From: Laceyella tengchongensis
Lineage (GTDB): Bacteria > Bacillota > Bacilli > Thermoactinomycetales > Thermoactinomycetaceae
Length of the DNA: 64,000 nt
NCBI RefSeq assembly: GCF_900182735.1
Contig: NZ_FXTU01000005.1
Location: forward strand, 191,734-255,733
Reading direction: 5' to 3'
The stretch's first letter is position 1, and every line of letters begins with the position of its first letter. The notes beneath the pieces are model-generated. The model was given only the letters and a program-made list of their open reading frames with translations, did no database searches and was not told the origin of the DNA. Positions 1-8,693 of the stretch are shown piece after piece. The translations under genes were made by a program, and so were the position numbers.

Positions 1-535
1 TGACATCGACGCCGCCTAAAGCATCGACAAGATCTTCAAAGCCTTGGAAGTTTACTTTGGCATAATAATCAATGGGAACATGGAAAATATTTTCTACTGT
101 TTGTCTGATATTTTCTACTTCGCCGATCCCTTTCATCCGACCGTAGGCTGCGGCGGCGTTAATTTTGGTTCTCACTTCCGTATTGGCGATCTTGACATAG
201 AAATCCCGGGGAATACTAATCAATTTGATTGACTTGGTTTTGGGGTTGACAGCAGCCAAGATCAAGACATCGGAACGCCAATTGTTAGGGTCGGTGCTAC
301 GCTGGTCCGTACCGATTAACAACACAGTGAAGGGGTCTTTTTCCTCGAGGACCACTTTTTCCGTCCGCCAAGTGGATTTTTTCAATGGTTTTCCGGTTTT
401 GGCGAAGACGCCCCAAAGTTGGGTGCCAAAATATATTCCGACACCGACCACGATAAGCAGAAGAAGGATGGCGATGCGCTGAATTAGGCGCTTGCGGTTG
501 TTGTGTGGAGGGGGTGTTTGTTTATCAAATGACAT
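1..535 (-). CDS. LCP (LytR-CpsA-Psr) family protein, C-terminus beyond window
   Basis: First (N-terminal) part of a LytR-CpsA-Psr phosphotransferase, the family that attaches teichoic-acid-type polymers from lipid carriers to peptidoglycan at the outer membrane face. The start is the ATG at 533-535 with AAGGAG six bases upstream. About 178 codons are visible: a basic N-terminus, one membrane helix near residues 20-40, then the LCP domain with LLIGTDQR, the SIPRDFYV segment and NFQGFEDLVDALGG. It is the most downstream of three tandem paralogues on this strand. The reading frame is open to the window edge, so its C-terminus is not visible. Confidence 0.9.
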   Translation of the reverse strand, partial: MSFDKQTPPPHNNRKRLIQRIAILLLLIVVGVGIYFGTQLWGVFAKTGKPLKKSTWRTEKVVLEEKDPFTVLLIGTDQRSTDPNNWRSDVLILAAVNPKTKSIKLISIPRDFYVKIANTEVRTKINAAAAYGRMKGIGEVENIRQTVENIFHVPIDYYAKVNFQGFEDLVDALGGVDV

Positions 536-705
536 TGTCTGCTCCTTACATGAATGAATTAGTCTTGGTAACTTTAGTATTTAGATTTTATATATAAAAA
601 TGCATACAGAGAATTTAGATACGGGGAAAGATTATAACTTGATTATAGTGAAATTCTTTACAGGCGCAATGGACAGAGCGTTGAAGAAATTTGACATTCT
701 TGTGA

Positions 706-1734
706 TTAATTTGTTGCATCAGGTGAGGGATTGTCATCGGTTTGGTCGAGCCATTCCGCTTTCGGTTGATATTCCAATTGTTGCTGGAGCATTTTGCGAA
801 TCCGCTCTTTTTCAGGCTGTGGGATGTCAAGCATATCTGCGCTGCCGACTTTGATGTCGACCACTTTGATGTGGATGCTATGGATGTTTTGTTTGGGTAT
901 CTCACGATACACTTTGATCAAGGCAGGGATATCGTCCATCCGGAACCCATGTTGAAAATTTTTTCCAAGAGTGGATGTGATCTCTGAAAATTGGCTGATG
1001 CCGTCGAAGCTGACCAATTTGTCCAGCAACAGGCCGATGACTTCTTGCTGGCGTTCATTGCGGGCGAAGTCCCCACCGGCGACGTCTTTGCGATTGCGTA
1101 CGTAGGCGAGGGCCTGTTTGCCGTTGAGGTGCATCATCCCCGGCTGGAAGACCGCTTTGCCTCCGCCGATCATCGCTTGCGAGAAGGATTGCTTCACGTT
1201 GACATCGATTCCGCCTAAGGAGTCGACAATGTCTTCAAACCCTTGAAAGTTGATCATCGCATAATAATCGACGGGAATGTGAAGCAGATTTTGCACGGCT
1301 TCCCGCGTGTTTTCCACCACGCCCACCCCCGATTGCCGACCGTAGAAGGGGGCGGCGTTGATGCGTGTTTTCACACCACCGGAGTTGGGGATGGTCATAT
1401 AGACGTCCCGGGGAATGCTGACCAACAGTACGGATTGTGTCTTCGGATTAATCGCGGCCAGCATCAGCACATCGGTCCTAAAATCATTGGGCCGGTTGGT
1501 GCGTTGGTCGGTACCGATCAATAAGACGGTGAACGGGTCTTCTTTGATTTTTACTTCTTGGTCCCGCAAGGCTGAGGTATCCAAGCGGTTGCTGCTGTCG
1601 GCCAAGGCGCCCCACAGCAGTGATCCGTAGTAAATGCCGAAGCCAAACACCAACAGGGTGACTGCTACGGCCAAATATTTGAACCATTTTTTGCGCCGTT
1701 TGCGCTGGGCGCGGCGCTGATCCACTTTGTTCAT
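706..1734 (-). CDS. LCP (LytR-CpsA-Psr) family protein
   Basis: Second of three tandem LCP paralogues (342 aa), predicted to ligate anionic wall polymers to peptidoglycan. The N-terminus is very basic (RRAQRKRRKKW) and is followed by one membrane helix at about residues 20-40. The LCP domain contains LLIGTDQR, SIPRDVYM, NFQGFEDIVDSLGG and a downstream NERQQEV helix, including the conserved Asp/Arg residues expected to bind the polyprenyl pyrophosphate head group. Length is normal for the family. The ATG start is preceded by an AGAGGT site. Assignment to one of the Bacillus Tag proteins is not possible by eye. Confidence 0.95.
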   Translation of the reverse strand: MNKVDQRRAQRKRRKKWFKYLAVAVTLLVFGFGIYYGSLLWGALADSSNRLDTSALRDQEVKIKEDPFTVLLIGTDQRTNRPNDFRTDVLMLAAINPKTQSVLLVSIPRDVYMTIPNSGGVKTRINAAPFYGRQSGVGVVENTREAVQNLLHIPVDYYAMINFQGFEDIVDSLGGIDVNVKQSFSQAMIGGGKAVFQPGMMHLNGKQALAYVRNRKDVAGGDFARNERQQEVIGLLLDKLVSFDGISQFSEITSTLGKNFQHGFRMDDIPALIKVYREIPKQNIHSIHIKVVDIKVGSADMLDIPQPEKERIRKMLQQQLEYQPKAEWLDQTDDNPSPDATN

Positions 1735-1913
1735 GGCGCATACCTCTCTTTGCGGTATTTGCTGAAGCTGGGGGTCTCGGATAAGATAAAAGAAGGCGGA
1801 ATATTGTGCCTAATCTGCCGGAACTAAAATCCCTTCGTATCGTTATCATTCCCTTTGTTTTGCGGTTTGTAAACGTGCTTCGTCTATTTGTGTTGCTGTC
1901 CGCATATGGATGG

Positions 1914-1940
1914 AAAAAGAAAAGGGAGTGATGGCCTCCC
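1914..1940 (-). terminator. Intrinsic terminator of the 2998-1940 LCP gene
   Basis: Read on the minus strand, GGGAG-GCCATCA-CTCCC is followed by TTTTCTTTTT. The stem begins at the stop codon of the upstream LCP gene, so that gene is probably terminated separately from the next one. Confidence 0.6.
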
Positions 1941-2998
1941 TAGTTGCCATCGCTCCCGCTGTCTGCCGTGCCGTCAACGTCACTGTTCCCATTATTCAAT
2001 TGCCCTTCTTTGGGCTTGTACTCCAATTGCTTTTGCAATAGTTGTCTGATCCGTTGTTTCTCTTCTTCAGGAATGCGCAACACTGCGCCGGAACCAGGGA
2101 CTTTATCGTCAAATACTTTTATTTGTATGGTTTCGATGTTCTGTTTCGGAATCCCTTGGTAAATCTTCACCAGAGCTGGGAAATCGGTGATATCGAAGCT
2201 GTATTCGAAGTTTTTGCCAACCGCTTTCGACACTTCGCTAAACTTTGTTACCCCGTCGAAACTGGCCAGTTTGTCGATCAGTTGGGAGACGACTTCCCGT
2301 TGCCGTTCATTGCGCCCCAGATCGCCCCGGGGATCCTCATGCCGTTCCCGCACGTAAGCCAGTGCTTTTTTTCCATTGAGGGTGTAAGTGTTTCCTGGGT
2401 AGAACTTGGCGTAGCCTCCACCGATCATCGCTTGGGTGAATTTGAACTTGGGAGTCACTTGGATGCCGCCTAATGCATCTACAATGTCTTCGAACCCTTG
2501 GAAATTGATGCGTGCGTAGTAGTCAATCGGCACATGAAGCAATTCTTCTAGGGTTTTGCGGACGTTTTCCACATCGCCCACACCCGATTGGCGACCATAG
2601 TAAGCAGCCGCGTTGATTTTCGTTTTTACACCACCGGAGTTGGGGATGGTGATATAGGTGTCGCGCGGAACGCTTACCACTTTGGCCGTTTTAGTTTTGG
2701 GATTGATGGCGGCCAAGATCATGACATCAGCCCGCCAATCATTGGGGCGCGTTGTCCGCTGGTCGGTTCCGAGCAAAAGCACAGTGAACGGTTCATTTTT
2801 GATTTCGACTTCTTTATCGCGCAGGTCGGACTTTTTGAGTTCTTTGCCACTGTTGGCGAAAACGCCCCAAATTTGCGAACCAAAGTACAGCCCGAATCCC
2901 AACACGAGGACAGTGACGATGGAAATGATACGGAATGTCCATTTTTTGCGCCGTTTTTGTTTGACACGGTCAATGCGGCTGTCGTTTACTCTTTGCAT
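1940..2998 (-). CDS. LCP (LytR-CpsA-Psr) family protein
   Basis: First-transcribed of the three LCP paralogues (352 aa). It has the same plan: basic start (VKQKRRKKW), one membrane helix at about 20-40, and an extracellular LCP domain with LLLGTDQR, SVPRDTYI, NFQGFEDIVDALGG and NERQREV. The C-terminal tail is Gly/Asp/Ser-rich (GTADSGSDGN) and probably unstructured, which the 342-aa paralogue has only in a short form. A GTGGGGAT ribosome site precedes the ATG. Known LCP proteins attach wall teichoic acids or capsular polymers to peptidoglycan; which polymer is served here is unknown. Confidence 0.95.
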   Translation of the reverse strand: MQRVNDSRIDRVKQKRRKKWTFRIISIVTVLVLGFGLYFGSQIWGVFANSGKELKKSDLRDKEVEIKNEPFTVLLLGTDQRTTRPNDWRADVMILAAINPKTKTAKVVSVPRDTYITIPNSGGVKTKINAAAYYGRQSGVGDVENVRKTLEELLHVPIDYYARINFQGFEDIVDALGGIQVTPKFKFTQAMIGGGYAKFYPGNTYTLNGKKALAYVRERHEDPRGDLGRNERQREVVSQLIDKLASFDGVTKFSEVSKAVGKNFEYSFDITDFPALVKIYQGIPKQNIETIQIKVFDDKVPGSGAVLRIPEEEKQRIRQLLQKQLEYKPKEGQLNNGNSDVDGTADSGSDGN

Positions 2999-3004
2999 CT
3001 TTGA

Positions 3005-3215
3005 ATCCCCACTTGCCGTTTGGTTTTAGTGACCTCTCCTGTCTTTCTTAATAAAAGGATATTTTTCTTTCTATTTAGAATGTTACTAGACTACAAACAA
3101 TTAAATTCAAACTGAAAAACAATAATGAAAGCTGTTTACAATTAATTATTCTATCGGATTTATTCGACATATTCCACCCAATTTGTGGTGCTGTTTTTGA
3201 AAATAATAGGACTTT
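3005..3215. other. Divergent intergenic region
   Basis: About 210 bases between the minus-strand LCP cluster and the plus-strand subtilase. It is AT-rich, which suits divergent promoters, but I could not fix convincing -35/-10 pairs. No coding frame was found. Confidence 0.5.
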
Positions 3216-3227
3216 TTGGTGAGAGCG

Positions 3228-4955
3228 ATGATATTTGTCCGAATGCTTGCGGGATCGATCTTTGCGATTGTATTTGTCATGGGCTCTGTGTCATCTGGCG
3301 GATCAGAACGGGCGCGGGAGCAGGCAGGTCAGCGAGAGCCGTTGCCGGCGCAAGAACCCGATGCGTTTCGGCTTTCGTTTCTGGATCAGATCAAAGCGCC
3401 GGAGGCATGGCAAGCGTTCATGCGGCGAAGTGGTTCGTTGGGGACGGACCCGTTTGTAGTAGCGGTCGTGGACACAGGAGTCGACTTGCAGCATCCCCTG
3501 TTGCGATCCTATTTGGTACCTGGAGTCAATCTTCGTTTCCCGGATGAACCACCTCACGACCGGATGGGTCATGGAACGAAAGTGGCAGGAGTAATCGCTT
3601 CTGTGTGGGGGGCGGGACAATGGCGAACGCCCATGGGAAAAGGCCGGATCATGCCGGTCAAAGTGATGGAAGATGGCAGTGATGGCCAAATGAGCCGCAC
3701 CATTGCCGGCATCCGAGAGGCGATCTCACGTAAGGCCCGGATTATCGTGTTGGCTCAAGGGAGTTGGCGTCACCACCCAGCGTTGGCTGAGGCTGTCGCT
3801 GAGGCGGAGCAGCAAGGTGTGTTGATCGTAGCGGCGGTGGGCAACGCCAAGTATGATGAACAGGGGCGCCTGGCATTTGATCACCCGTTGTACTTTCCGG
3901 CGGCTTATCCCACCGTGTTGGCGGTAGGAGCTGCCACCCAGGACGGCCGGCATGATCCCACGTCCAATTGGGGGCCGGGAATTGACTTGGTCGCGCCGGG
4001 GGAAAATATTCGCTTGACACCCGAAGAAAATCCGCTCATGCAGAATGGAACTTCGTTTGCCGCTCCGCAAGTGGCTGCCGTCGCCGCCTTGGTATGGCAA
4101 TTGCATCCCGAATACACACCGGCAGATGTGAGGCGACACTTGATGCAGACCGCCCGCCGTACTCCTTCTTCCGCTTGGCGTTGGGATGAGCAGATGGGCT
4201 ACGGGCAGGTAGATGCCGCTCAAGCGATTCGCGGGACATTGCATCCGGATCCCTATGAGCCGAATGACCGCAAGGATGAAGCTAAGCCCATCGCTAGTGG
4301 CTTAGAAGTGTACGGAGTGAGCCGGCGCGGCGATCCGGATATATTTGAGCAACCAATCCATGAAAAAGGATGGTTGGAACTGCAAGTGTCTGTGCTAGGG
4401 CCGGCTTCCGAGTTGTTGCTAGAAGCGTATGATGAGCGGGGGCGCACGCTCAGCCGCAGGCGAATCTCCCGGCAAGGAGACGTGCGGTTCCCGGTGGGGG
4501 CGGGCCATGTACAGATCGGAGTGGAAGGACTGGATAAAAGGGAGGCGCATTATCGCTTGACCAGCCAAGCTCGCCTCGGTCCCGATGCGATGGAGCCCAA
4601 TGATGATGCCGACCAAGCAGCGGTAATTTCTGTCAGGCCGGGAATTCAGATCATTGAGGGTACCATGGATCGGCATAACGACCGGGATTGGTTGGAATTG
4701 CGAATCGCCGAGCCAGGTCGACTCACGCTCGAAGTGCGGCCGTTTACTCCGCGGTTTGACCCCGTATTGCAACATCCTTTTGCGGGGCGTATGGATGTGC
4801 AAGAAGACCAGGGGGACGAAGGGGAGCATGAAGAAATTCGGGTTCGGGTGCGTCCGGGAAGATACCGGATCTGCATTAGCGATTACGATGGCAATATAGC
4901 GGATCGTCCCTACCATGTGGTGATGCGGTACACGCCGCAAAATAAAAAAGGTTGA
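3228..4955 (+). CDS. Secreted S8 subtilisin-like serine protease with two C-terminal EPND repeats
   Basis: Subtilase-family endopeptidase, predicted to be exported: a hydrophobic signal segment occupies residues 4-22. From the ATG at 3228 the catalytic triad is Asp82 (VVDTG), His115 (GHGT) and Ser276 (NGTSFAAP), with oxyanion Asn206 (AAVGN). After the catalytic domain come two repeats starting DPYEPND (about residue 346) and DAMEPND (about residue 455), the pattern of pre-peptidase C-terminal type beta domains. GGTGAG just upstream supports ATG 3228; in-frame GTG 3219 and TTG 3216 are alternatives. It is a single gene, divergent from the LCP cluster. Confidence 0.93.
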   Translation: MIFVRMLAGSIFAIVFVMGSVSSGGSERAREQAGQREPLPAQEPDAFRLSFLDQIKAPEAWQAFMRRSGSLGTDPFVVAVVDTGVDLQHPLLRSYLVPGVNLRFPDEPPHDRMGHGTKVAGVIASVWGAGQWRTPMGKGRIMPVKVMEDGSDGQMSRTIAGIREAISRKARIIVLAQGSWRHHPALAEAVAEAEQQGVLIVAAVGNAKYDEQGRLAFDHPLYFPAAYPTVLAVGAATQDGRHDPTSNWGPGIDLVAPGENIRLTPEENPLMQNGTSFAAPQVAAVAALVWQLHPEYTPADVRRHLMQTARRTPSSAWRWDEQMGYGQVDAAQAIRGTLHPDPYEPNDRKDEAKPIASGLEVYGVSRRGDPDIFEQPIHEKGWLELQVSVLGPASELLLEAYDERGRTLSRRRISRQGDVRFPVGAGHVQIGVEGLDKREAHYRLTSQARLGPDAMEPNDDADQAAVISVRPGIQIIEGTMDRHNDRDWLELRIAEPGRLTLEVRPFTPRFDPVLQHPFAGRMDVQEDQGDEGEHEEIRVRVRPGRYRICISDYDGNIADRPYHVVMRYTPQNKKG

Positions 4956-5077
4956 TAGGTCGCTCAACCGCAGGCCGTGATGCGCTTGCCCGGCGCCATG
5001 GCGAGGGCCTGTGTACACCTTGTGCTGGACGGGGCGACGAGATGCACATAAATGTGTTGTTTTCCCATAGATCTTAG

Positions 5078-5106
5078 TTGTAATTGCGGGGCCTTTAGGT
5101 TATTCT
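5078..5106 (+). promoter_or_regulatory. Candidate sigma-A promoter of metK leader
   Basis: TTGTAA at 5078-5083 and TATTCT at 5101-5106, separated by 17 bases. It would start a leader of roughly 150 bases ahead of metK. The elements are imperfect, so this is a prediction only. Confidence 0.45.
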
Positions 5107-5176
5107 ATTGATGATGTAGAACTCGTCTCCTTATAACTAGATGAAGATGAAGGCAGAAGACTTGCTCCACAAAGTC

Positions 5177-5237
5177 TCGAGGATGTTATTAAAAGGAGAA
5201 CATAGCACCTTTCCTCGATGGAAAGGGTTTTTTATTT
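5177..5237 (+). terminator. Terminator with possible antiterminator in metK leader
   Basis: CCTTTCC (5208-5214) pairs perfectly with GGAAAGG (5220-5226) around a five-base loop, followed by a T-rich run, 30 bases upstream of the metK start. TCGAGG at 5177-5182 is complementary to CCTCGA at 5213-5218 inside the terminator, so an alternative pairing could disrupt it. I looked for the S-box (SAM-I) core motifs and did not find them. The hairpin may simply end read-through from the protease gene. Confidence 0.6.
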
Positions 5238-5266
5238 GCGACTGATTGCGCGAAGGGGGAAAACCA

Positions 5267-6472
5267 ATGGCAGAGAAAAAACGCAGCATATTCACTTCCG
5301 AGTCGGTAACCGTAGGTCATCCGGATAAAATCTGTGACCAAATCTCCGACTCCATTCTGGATGCGATTCTAGAAAAAGACCCAAATGCCCGCGTGGCATG
5401 CGAAACATCCGTGACCACCGGTTTGGTGCTGGTAGCGGGTGAAATCTCCACATCTTGCTATGTGGACATTCCAAAGCTGGTTCGTCAAACGATCCGCGAT
5501 ATCGGTTACACCCGTGCCAAATTCGGATTTGACGCTGATACTTGCGCGGTGCTGACCTCGATTGACGAGCAATCCCCTGACATTGCGCAAGGGGTGGACC
5601 GAGCGTTGGAAAAACGCGAAGGGTCCATGACCGAAGACGAAATCGAAGCGATTGGTGCCGGTGACCAAGGTCTTATGTTTGGTTTCGCCTGCAATGAAAC
5701 GGACGAACTGATGCCGTTGCCGATCTCTTTGGCACATAAATTAGCTCGCCGCCTGCATGAAGTCCGTGTGAACGGCACCCTGCCGTACCTGCGCCCGGAC
5801 GGAAAAACCCAAGTGTCGGTGGAGTATGAAGATGACAAGCCAGTGCGCATTGATACGGTTGTGGTATCAACACAACATGCGGAAGAAATCAGCTTGAATC
5901 AAATCAAACAAGATATCCAAACCCATGTGATCAATCCAATCGTGCCGGCGGAAATGATGGATGAAGCGACTAAATTCTTCATCAACCCCACCGGTCGGTT
6001 TGTTATCGGTGGGCCGCAAGGGGATGCTGGCTTGACAGGCCGCAAGATCATCGTTGACACATATGGTGGATACGCTCGCCACGGCGGTGGGGCCTTCTCC
6101 GGAAAAGACCCGACCAAAGTGGACCGTTCCGGCGCGTATGCAGCGCGTTACGTCGCCAAAAACATCGTGGCTGCCGGTTTGGCTGATAAGTGCGAAGTGC
6201 AATTGGCTTACGCGATTGGCGTTGCCCGCCCTGTTTCTATCCGTGTTGAAACCTTTGGCACAGGAAAACTGAGCGAAGAGGTATTGGTGGAACTGGTGAA
6301 AAAGCACTTTGATCTGCGTCCAGCTGGAATTATTCGTCAACTGGATTTGCGCCGTCCAATCTATCGCCAAACGGCTGCTTACGGTCATTTTGGCCGCACC
6401 GATGTGGAACTGCCATGGGAGAAAACGGATAAAGCGGAAGCGTTGAAAGCAGACGCCGCAGCTGTGCTGTAA
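5267..6472 (+). CDS. metK: S-adenosylmethionine synthetase
   Basis: Makes S-adenosylmethionine from methionine and ATP in the cytoplasm. The 401-aa protein starts MAEKKRSIFTSESV at the ATG with AGGGGGA six bases upstream. It has the expected N-terminal GHPDK segment, GAGDQGLMFGFA in the middle and the glycine-rich GGGAFSGKDPTKVDRS ATP/phosphate-binding segment. Length is normal. It is monocistronic: a leader with an intrinsic terminator lies upstream and a strong terminator lies just after the stop. Expression is probably controlled in the leader, though no known SAM riboswitch is recognisable. Confidence 0.98.
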   Translation: MAEKKRSIFTSESVTVGHPDKICDQISDSILDAILEKDPNARVACETSVTTGLVLVAGEISTSCYVDIPKLVRQTIRDIGYTRAKFGFDADTCAVLTSIDEQSPDIAQGVDRALEKREGSMTEDEIEAIGAGDQGLMFGFACNETDELMPLPISLAHKLARRLHEVRVNGTLPYLRPDGKTQVSVEYEDDKPVRIDTVVVSTQHAEEISLNQIKQDIQTHVINPIVPAEMMDEATKFFINPTGRFVIGGPQGDAGLTGRKIIVDTYGGYARHGGGAFSGKDPTKVDRSGAYAARYVAKNIVAAGLADKCEVQLAYAIGVARPVSIRVETFGTGKLSEEVLVELVKKHFDLRPAGIIRQLDLRRPIYRQTAAYGHFGRTDVELPWEKTDKAEALKADAAAVL

Positions 6473-6482
6473 GGCGAATCGA

Positions 6483-6515
6483 AAAGCCCAATGTCATTTT
6501 GACATTGGGCTTTTT
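6483..6515. terminator. Bidirectional terminator between metK and phosphoesterase
   Basis: AAAGCCCAATGTC and its exact complement surround a five-base loop, with A and T runs on the two sides, so it can stop transcription from both converging genes. Confidence 0.88.
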
Positions 6516-6526
6516 CGTTTGCTTTA

Positions 6527-7408
6527 TTATCCCCTTTTTAATTCAAGCACGGTGATCTCCGGCCGGCACAAGAACCGCAAGGGGAGGATGGTGGTACCGA
6601 TTCCGCGGTTGGTGTACAAGGCAAACCGCTCATTAAGCCGGTAGAGACCAGCCGGGTAACGTCGGCCTCCAGGAGGAGTGATCGGCGCACCCAAAAAAGG
6701 CAAACGGATTTGCCCGCCATGGCTATGTCCGGACAATTGCAAATCGATGGGAGCTGTGCGATGGGTTGTTGCTGTGTCGGGCTCATGGGCCAAGAGGAGG
6801 TGGAAGGCATGGGGGTCATTCGGCAACTGGGCCAGCACTGCTTCCAAGTCGGGTTGTCCTTCCATATGGTCATCCAATCCGGACAGGTAGAGGGTGTCCG
6901 AGCCTTTGACCAGTGGGTAGACTTGATTGATCAACACATGAAAGCCACCATCGGTAAGGGTTTGTTTGACCAACGCCACGTCCCCAAAGTAATCATGGTT
7001 TCCCAGTACGGCAAACTTGCCGAGCGGCGGGTTGCATTGTTGAAGTCGGCGGGCGATGCTCTTGGCTTCCGTGTTTGACAGCCGATTGTCGATCAGATCG
7101 CCAGTGAAACAGAGCAGATCTGGCTTAAGTGCCTCTACACGCCCGATGATGGCGTCCAACTGGGAGAGGTCGAAGTGGTGACCAAAATGCAGGTCGCTGA
7201 TGTGCGCAATCTGCATACCGTCAAATGAGGTGGGCAGGCGCGGCGAGCGAAGAGTGAGGCGGGTTGTTTCCAGCCAGCTCACTTCAATGATGCCAGCATA
7301 AAGCGGCGCGCCGAGGCAGAGAGCGCCAAGGGCAAGGGACAGCTTGAGAAATCTCCGTCGGTGAATGCGCGGCTCAGCAGAAACAGTATGTACTTGATGA
7401 GAGGTCAT
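6527..7408 (-). CDS. Tat-exported metallophosphoesterase, YkuE-like
   Basis: Calcineurin-like two-metal phosphoesterase (293 aa). The N-terminus has a twin-arginine motif (RRRFLKLSL, about residues 18-26) before a hydrophobic stretch ending near LYAG, so export in folded form by the Tat system is likely, as known for Bacillus YkuE. Metal-binding motifs are in order: DLHFGH, GDLIDN, GNHDYF, AHEPD and SGHSHGGQ. The substrate is unknown; YkuE-type enzymes act at the cell wall. It converges with metK, sharing the terminator between them. No tatA/tatC gene is in the window. Confidence 0.93.
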   Translation of the reverse strand: MTSHQVHTVSAEPRIHRRRFLKLSLALGALCLGAPLYAGIIEVSWLETTRLTLRSPRLPTSFDGMQIAHISDLHFGHHFDLSQLDAIIGRVEALKPDLLCFTGDLIDNRLSNTEAKSIARRLQQCNPPLGKFAVLGNHDYFGDVALVKQTLTDGGFHVLINQVYPLVKGSDTLYLSGLDDHMEGQPDLEAVLAQLPNDPHAFHLLLAHEPDTATTHRTAPIDLQLSGHSHGGQIRLPFLGAPITPPGGRRYPAGLYRLNERFALYTNRGIGTTILPLRFLCRPEITVLELKRG

Positions 7409-7879
7409 GGGGATTCACTCCTGTCTGCATAAGTGGTTTCAATTTTTGAGTCTGGTTGGAAAATTTTGTTTTTTGGCGAAGGGTGCATGAAGATGAATAA
7501 ATGAGGGAAAGGTTTAGACGGGTGATTTTGTCAGTAAGGGTTGACGATTGCTCGCCATTTCAGAATAATTACATCTAGGCTAAAAGTATAACATGGCGCT
7601 GAAAAATGCAATCGGTGAAAAGCCCGTGATGACACCTATGGTAGCTTTGACGTCGAATGCATGTCGCAGTTGCCAGCGTCCAGCTGTTTTTTTTGTAAAA
7701 ACAACAGGGTGCTGGCAGAAAGGCCGAATTTCCATTTGTATAGTGAAAGCAAGAGGAAGCTGTTATATCCACTATTTCCTTTGTTTGTGGTTGATCAGGG
7801 TTTCTTTGCAGTTTCTAGTTTCATCTTTTCATGATAAAATTTAAATAAGAGCGAATATTATGAGAAGGGAGTGAGCCCT
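7409..7879. other. Intergenic region without a recognised gene
   Basis: About 470 bases between the phosphoesterase and the response regulator. The only structure noticed is the inverted repeat at 7671-7717: TGCCAGC with GCTGGCA outside, CTGTT with AACAG inside. No good coding frame was seen. Confidence 0.5.
7671..7717. repeat. Imperfect nested inverted repeat
   Basis: Outer arms TGCCAGC/GCTGGCA (7671-7677, 7711-7717) and inner arms CTGTT/AACAG flank T- and A-rich sequence. There is no U-tract after it, so it is not a clear terminator. Confidence 0.4.
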
Positions 7880-8623
7880 TTGCAAGAGAGGAAGCCACAG
7901 ACTGGACATGGCAACGGGAATCGCCCCGAGACAGAACTGTCATTGCCGATCCGCGTATTCATTGCCGATGCGGATACGGAGTACCGCCAAGCATTGAAGC
8001 AAGCGGTGGAAAATGAGAAAGACATGGTGTTGGTTGGGGAATGCATGGATGGCTACGATGTCCCCTTGATCTGTGGAACCACGGCACCCCATCTCGTGGT
8101 GTTGGATTTGCATTTGCCCCGCGTTGACGGGGTGGAAACGACGTACCGTCTGAGTCAAATGGCTCCTCACACAAAAGTCCTTATCTTGTCTGAACGCGCT
8201 GACCCGTATGCGCTAGAAACGATTCGCTCTGGGGCGTCAGGATATCTATTGAAGGATCTAAAGATGGCTTCCTTGATTGAAGCGATTCGCGTTATCGCTC
8301 ATGGAGGCGTTTACATCCATCCGATCATGATGGGACGGTTAGTGAATGAGCTACGTCGCCTTAGCCGGATGGAGGGAGCGATGTATTATCACTACGCTTC
8401 GCTTCCTCCACTCTCATGGCAAGAAGTGTTGACATATAGGGAAATGGAAGTTTTGAGGTTGATGTCACAGGGAAAAAATAATCGAGCGATCAGTGAACAT
8501 TTGTATATCAGTGAAAAAACAGTAAAAAACCATGTCAGCAACATCCTTTACAAATTAAACGTCCAGGATCGCACACAAGCTGTGTTGCTTGCGTTGAAGT
8601 ATGGATGGGTACAACTGATTTAG
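7880..8623 (+). CDS. degU: DegU-like response regulator, no partner kinase
   Basis: Two-component response regulator (247 aa from TTG 7880). The receiver domain covers about residues 24-140 with phospho-acceptor Asp76 (LDLHLP) and Lys125 (GYLLKD). A LuxR/NarL helix-turn-helix covers about 183-245 and contains ISEKTVKNHVSNIL, closely like Bacillus DegU. The first Asp of the acidic pair is Ala29 (IADAD in place of the usual IDD). AAGGGAG eight bases upstream favours TTG 7880; GTG 7871 sits directly on the SD. As in Bacillus it lies just before comF, but degS is absent, so phosphorylation control is doubtful. Confidence 0.85.
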   Translation: MQERKPQTGHGNGNRPETELSLPIRVFIADADTEYRQALKQAVENEKDMVLVGECMDGYDVPLICGTTAPHLVVLDLHLPRVDGVETTYRLSQMAPHTKVLILSERADPYALETIRSGASGYLLKDLKMASLIEAIRVIAHGGVYIHPIMMGRLVNELRRLSRMEGAMYYHYASLPPLSWQEVLTYREMEVLRLMSQGKNNRAISEHLYISEKTVKNHVSNILYKLNVQDRTQAVLLALKYGWVQLI

Positions 8624-8693
8624 CCTAGTCGTAGGTATGCACACAAACCCTGCCTTTCTCGCATAGAATGATCAGAAGAGGAGGGGCGATGTG

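Noticed and set aside
5090..5266. SAM-I (S-box) riboswitch before metK
   Set aside because: The conserved core segments of the S-box aptamer are not present; only a terminator and a short complementary hexamer are seen.
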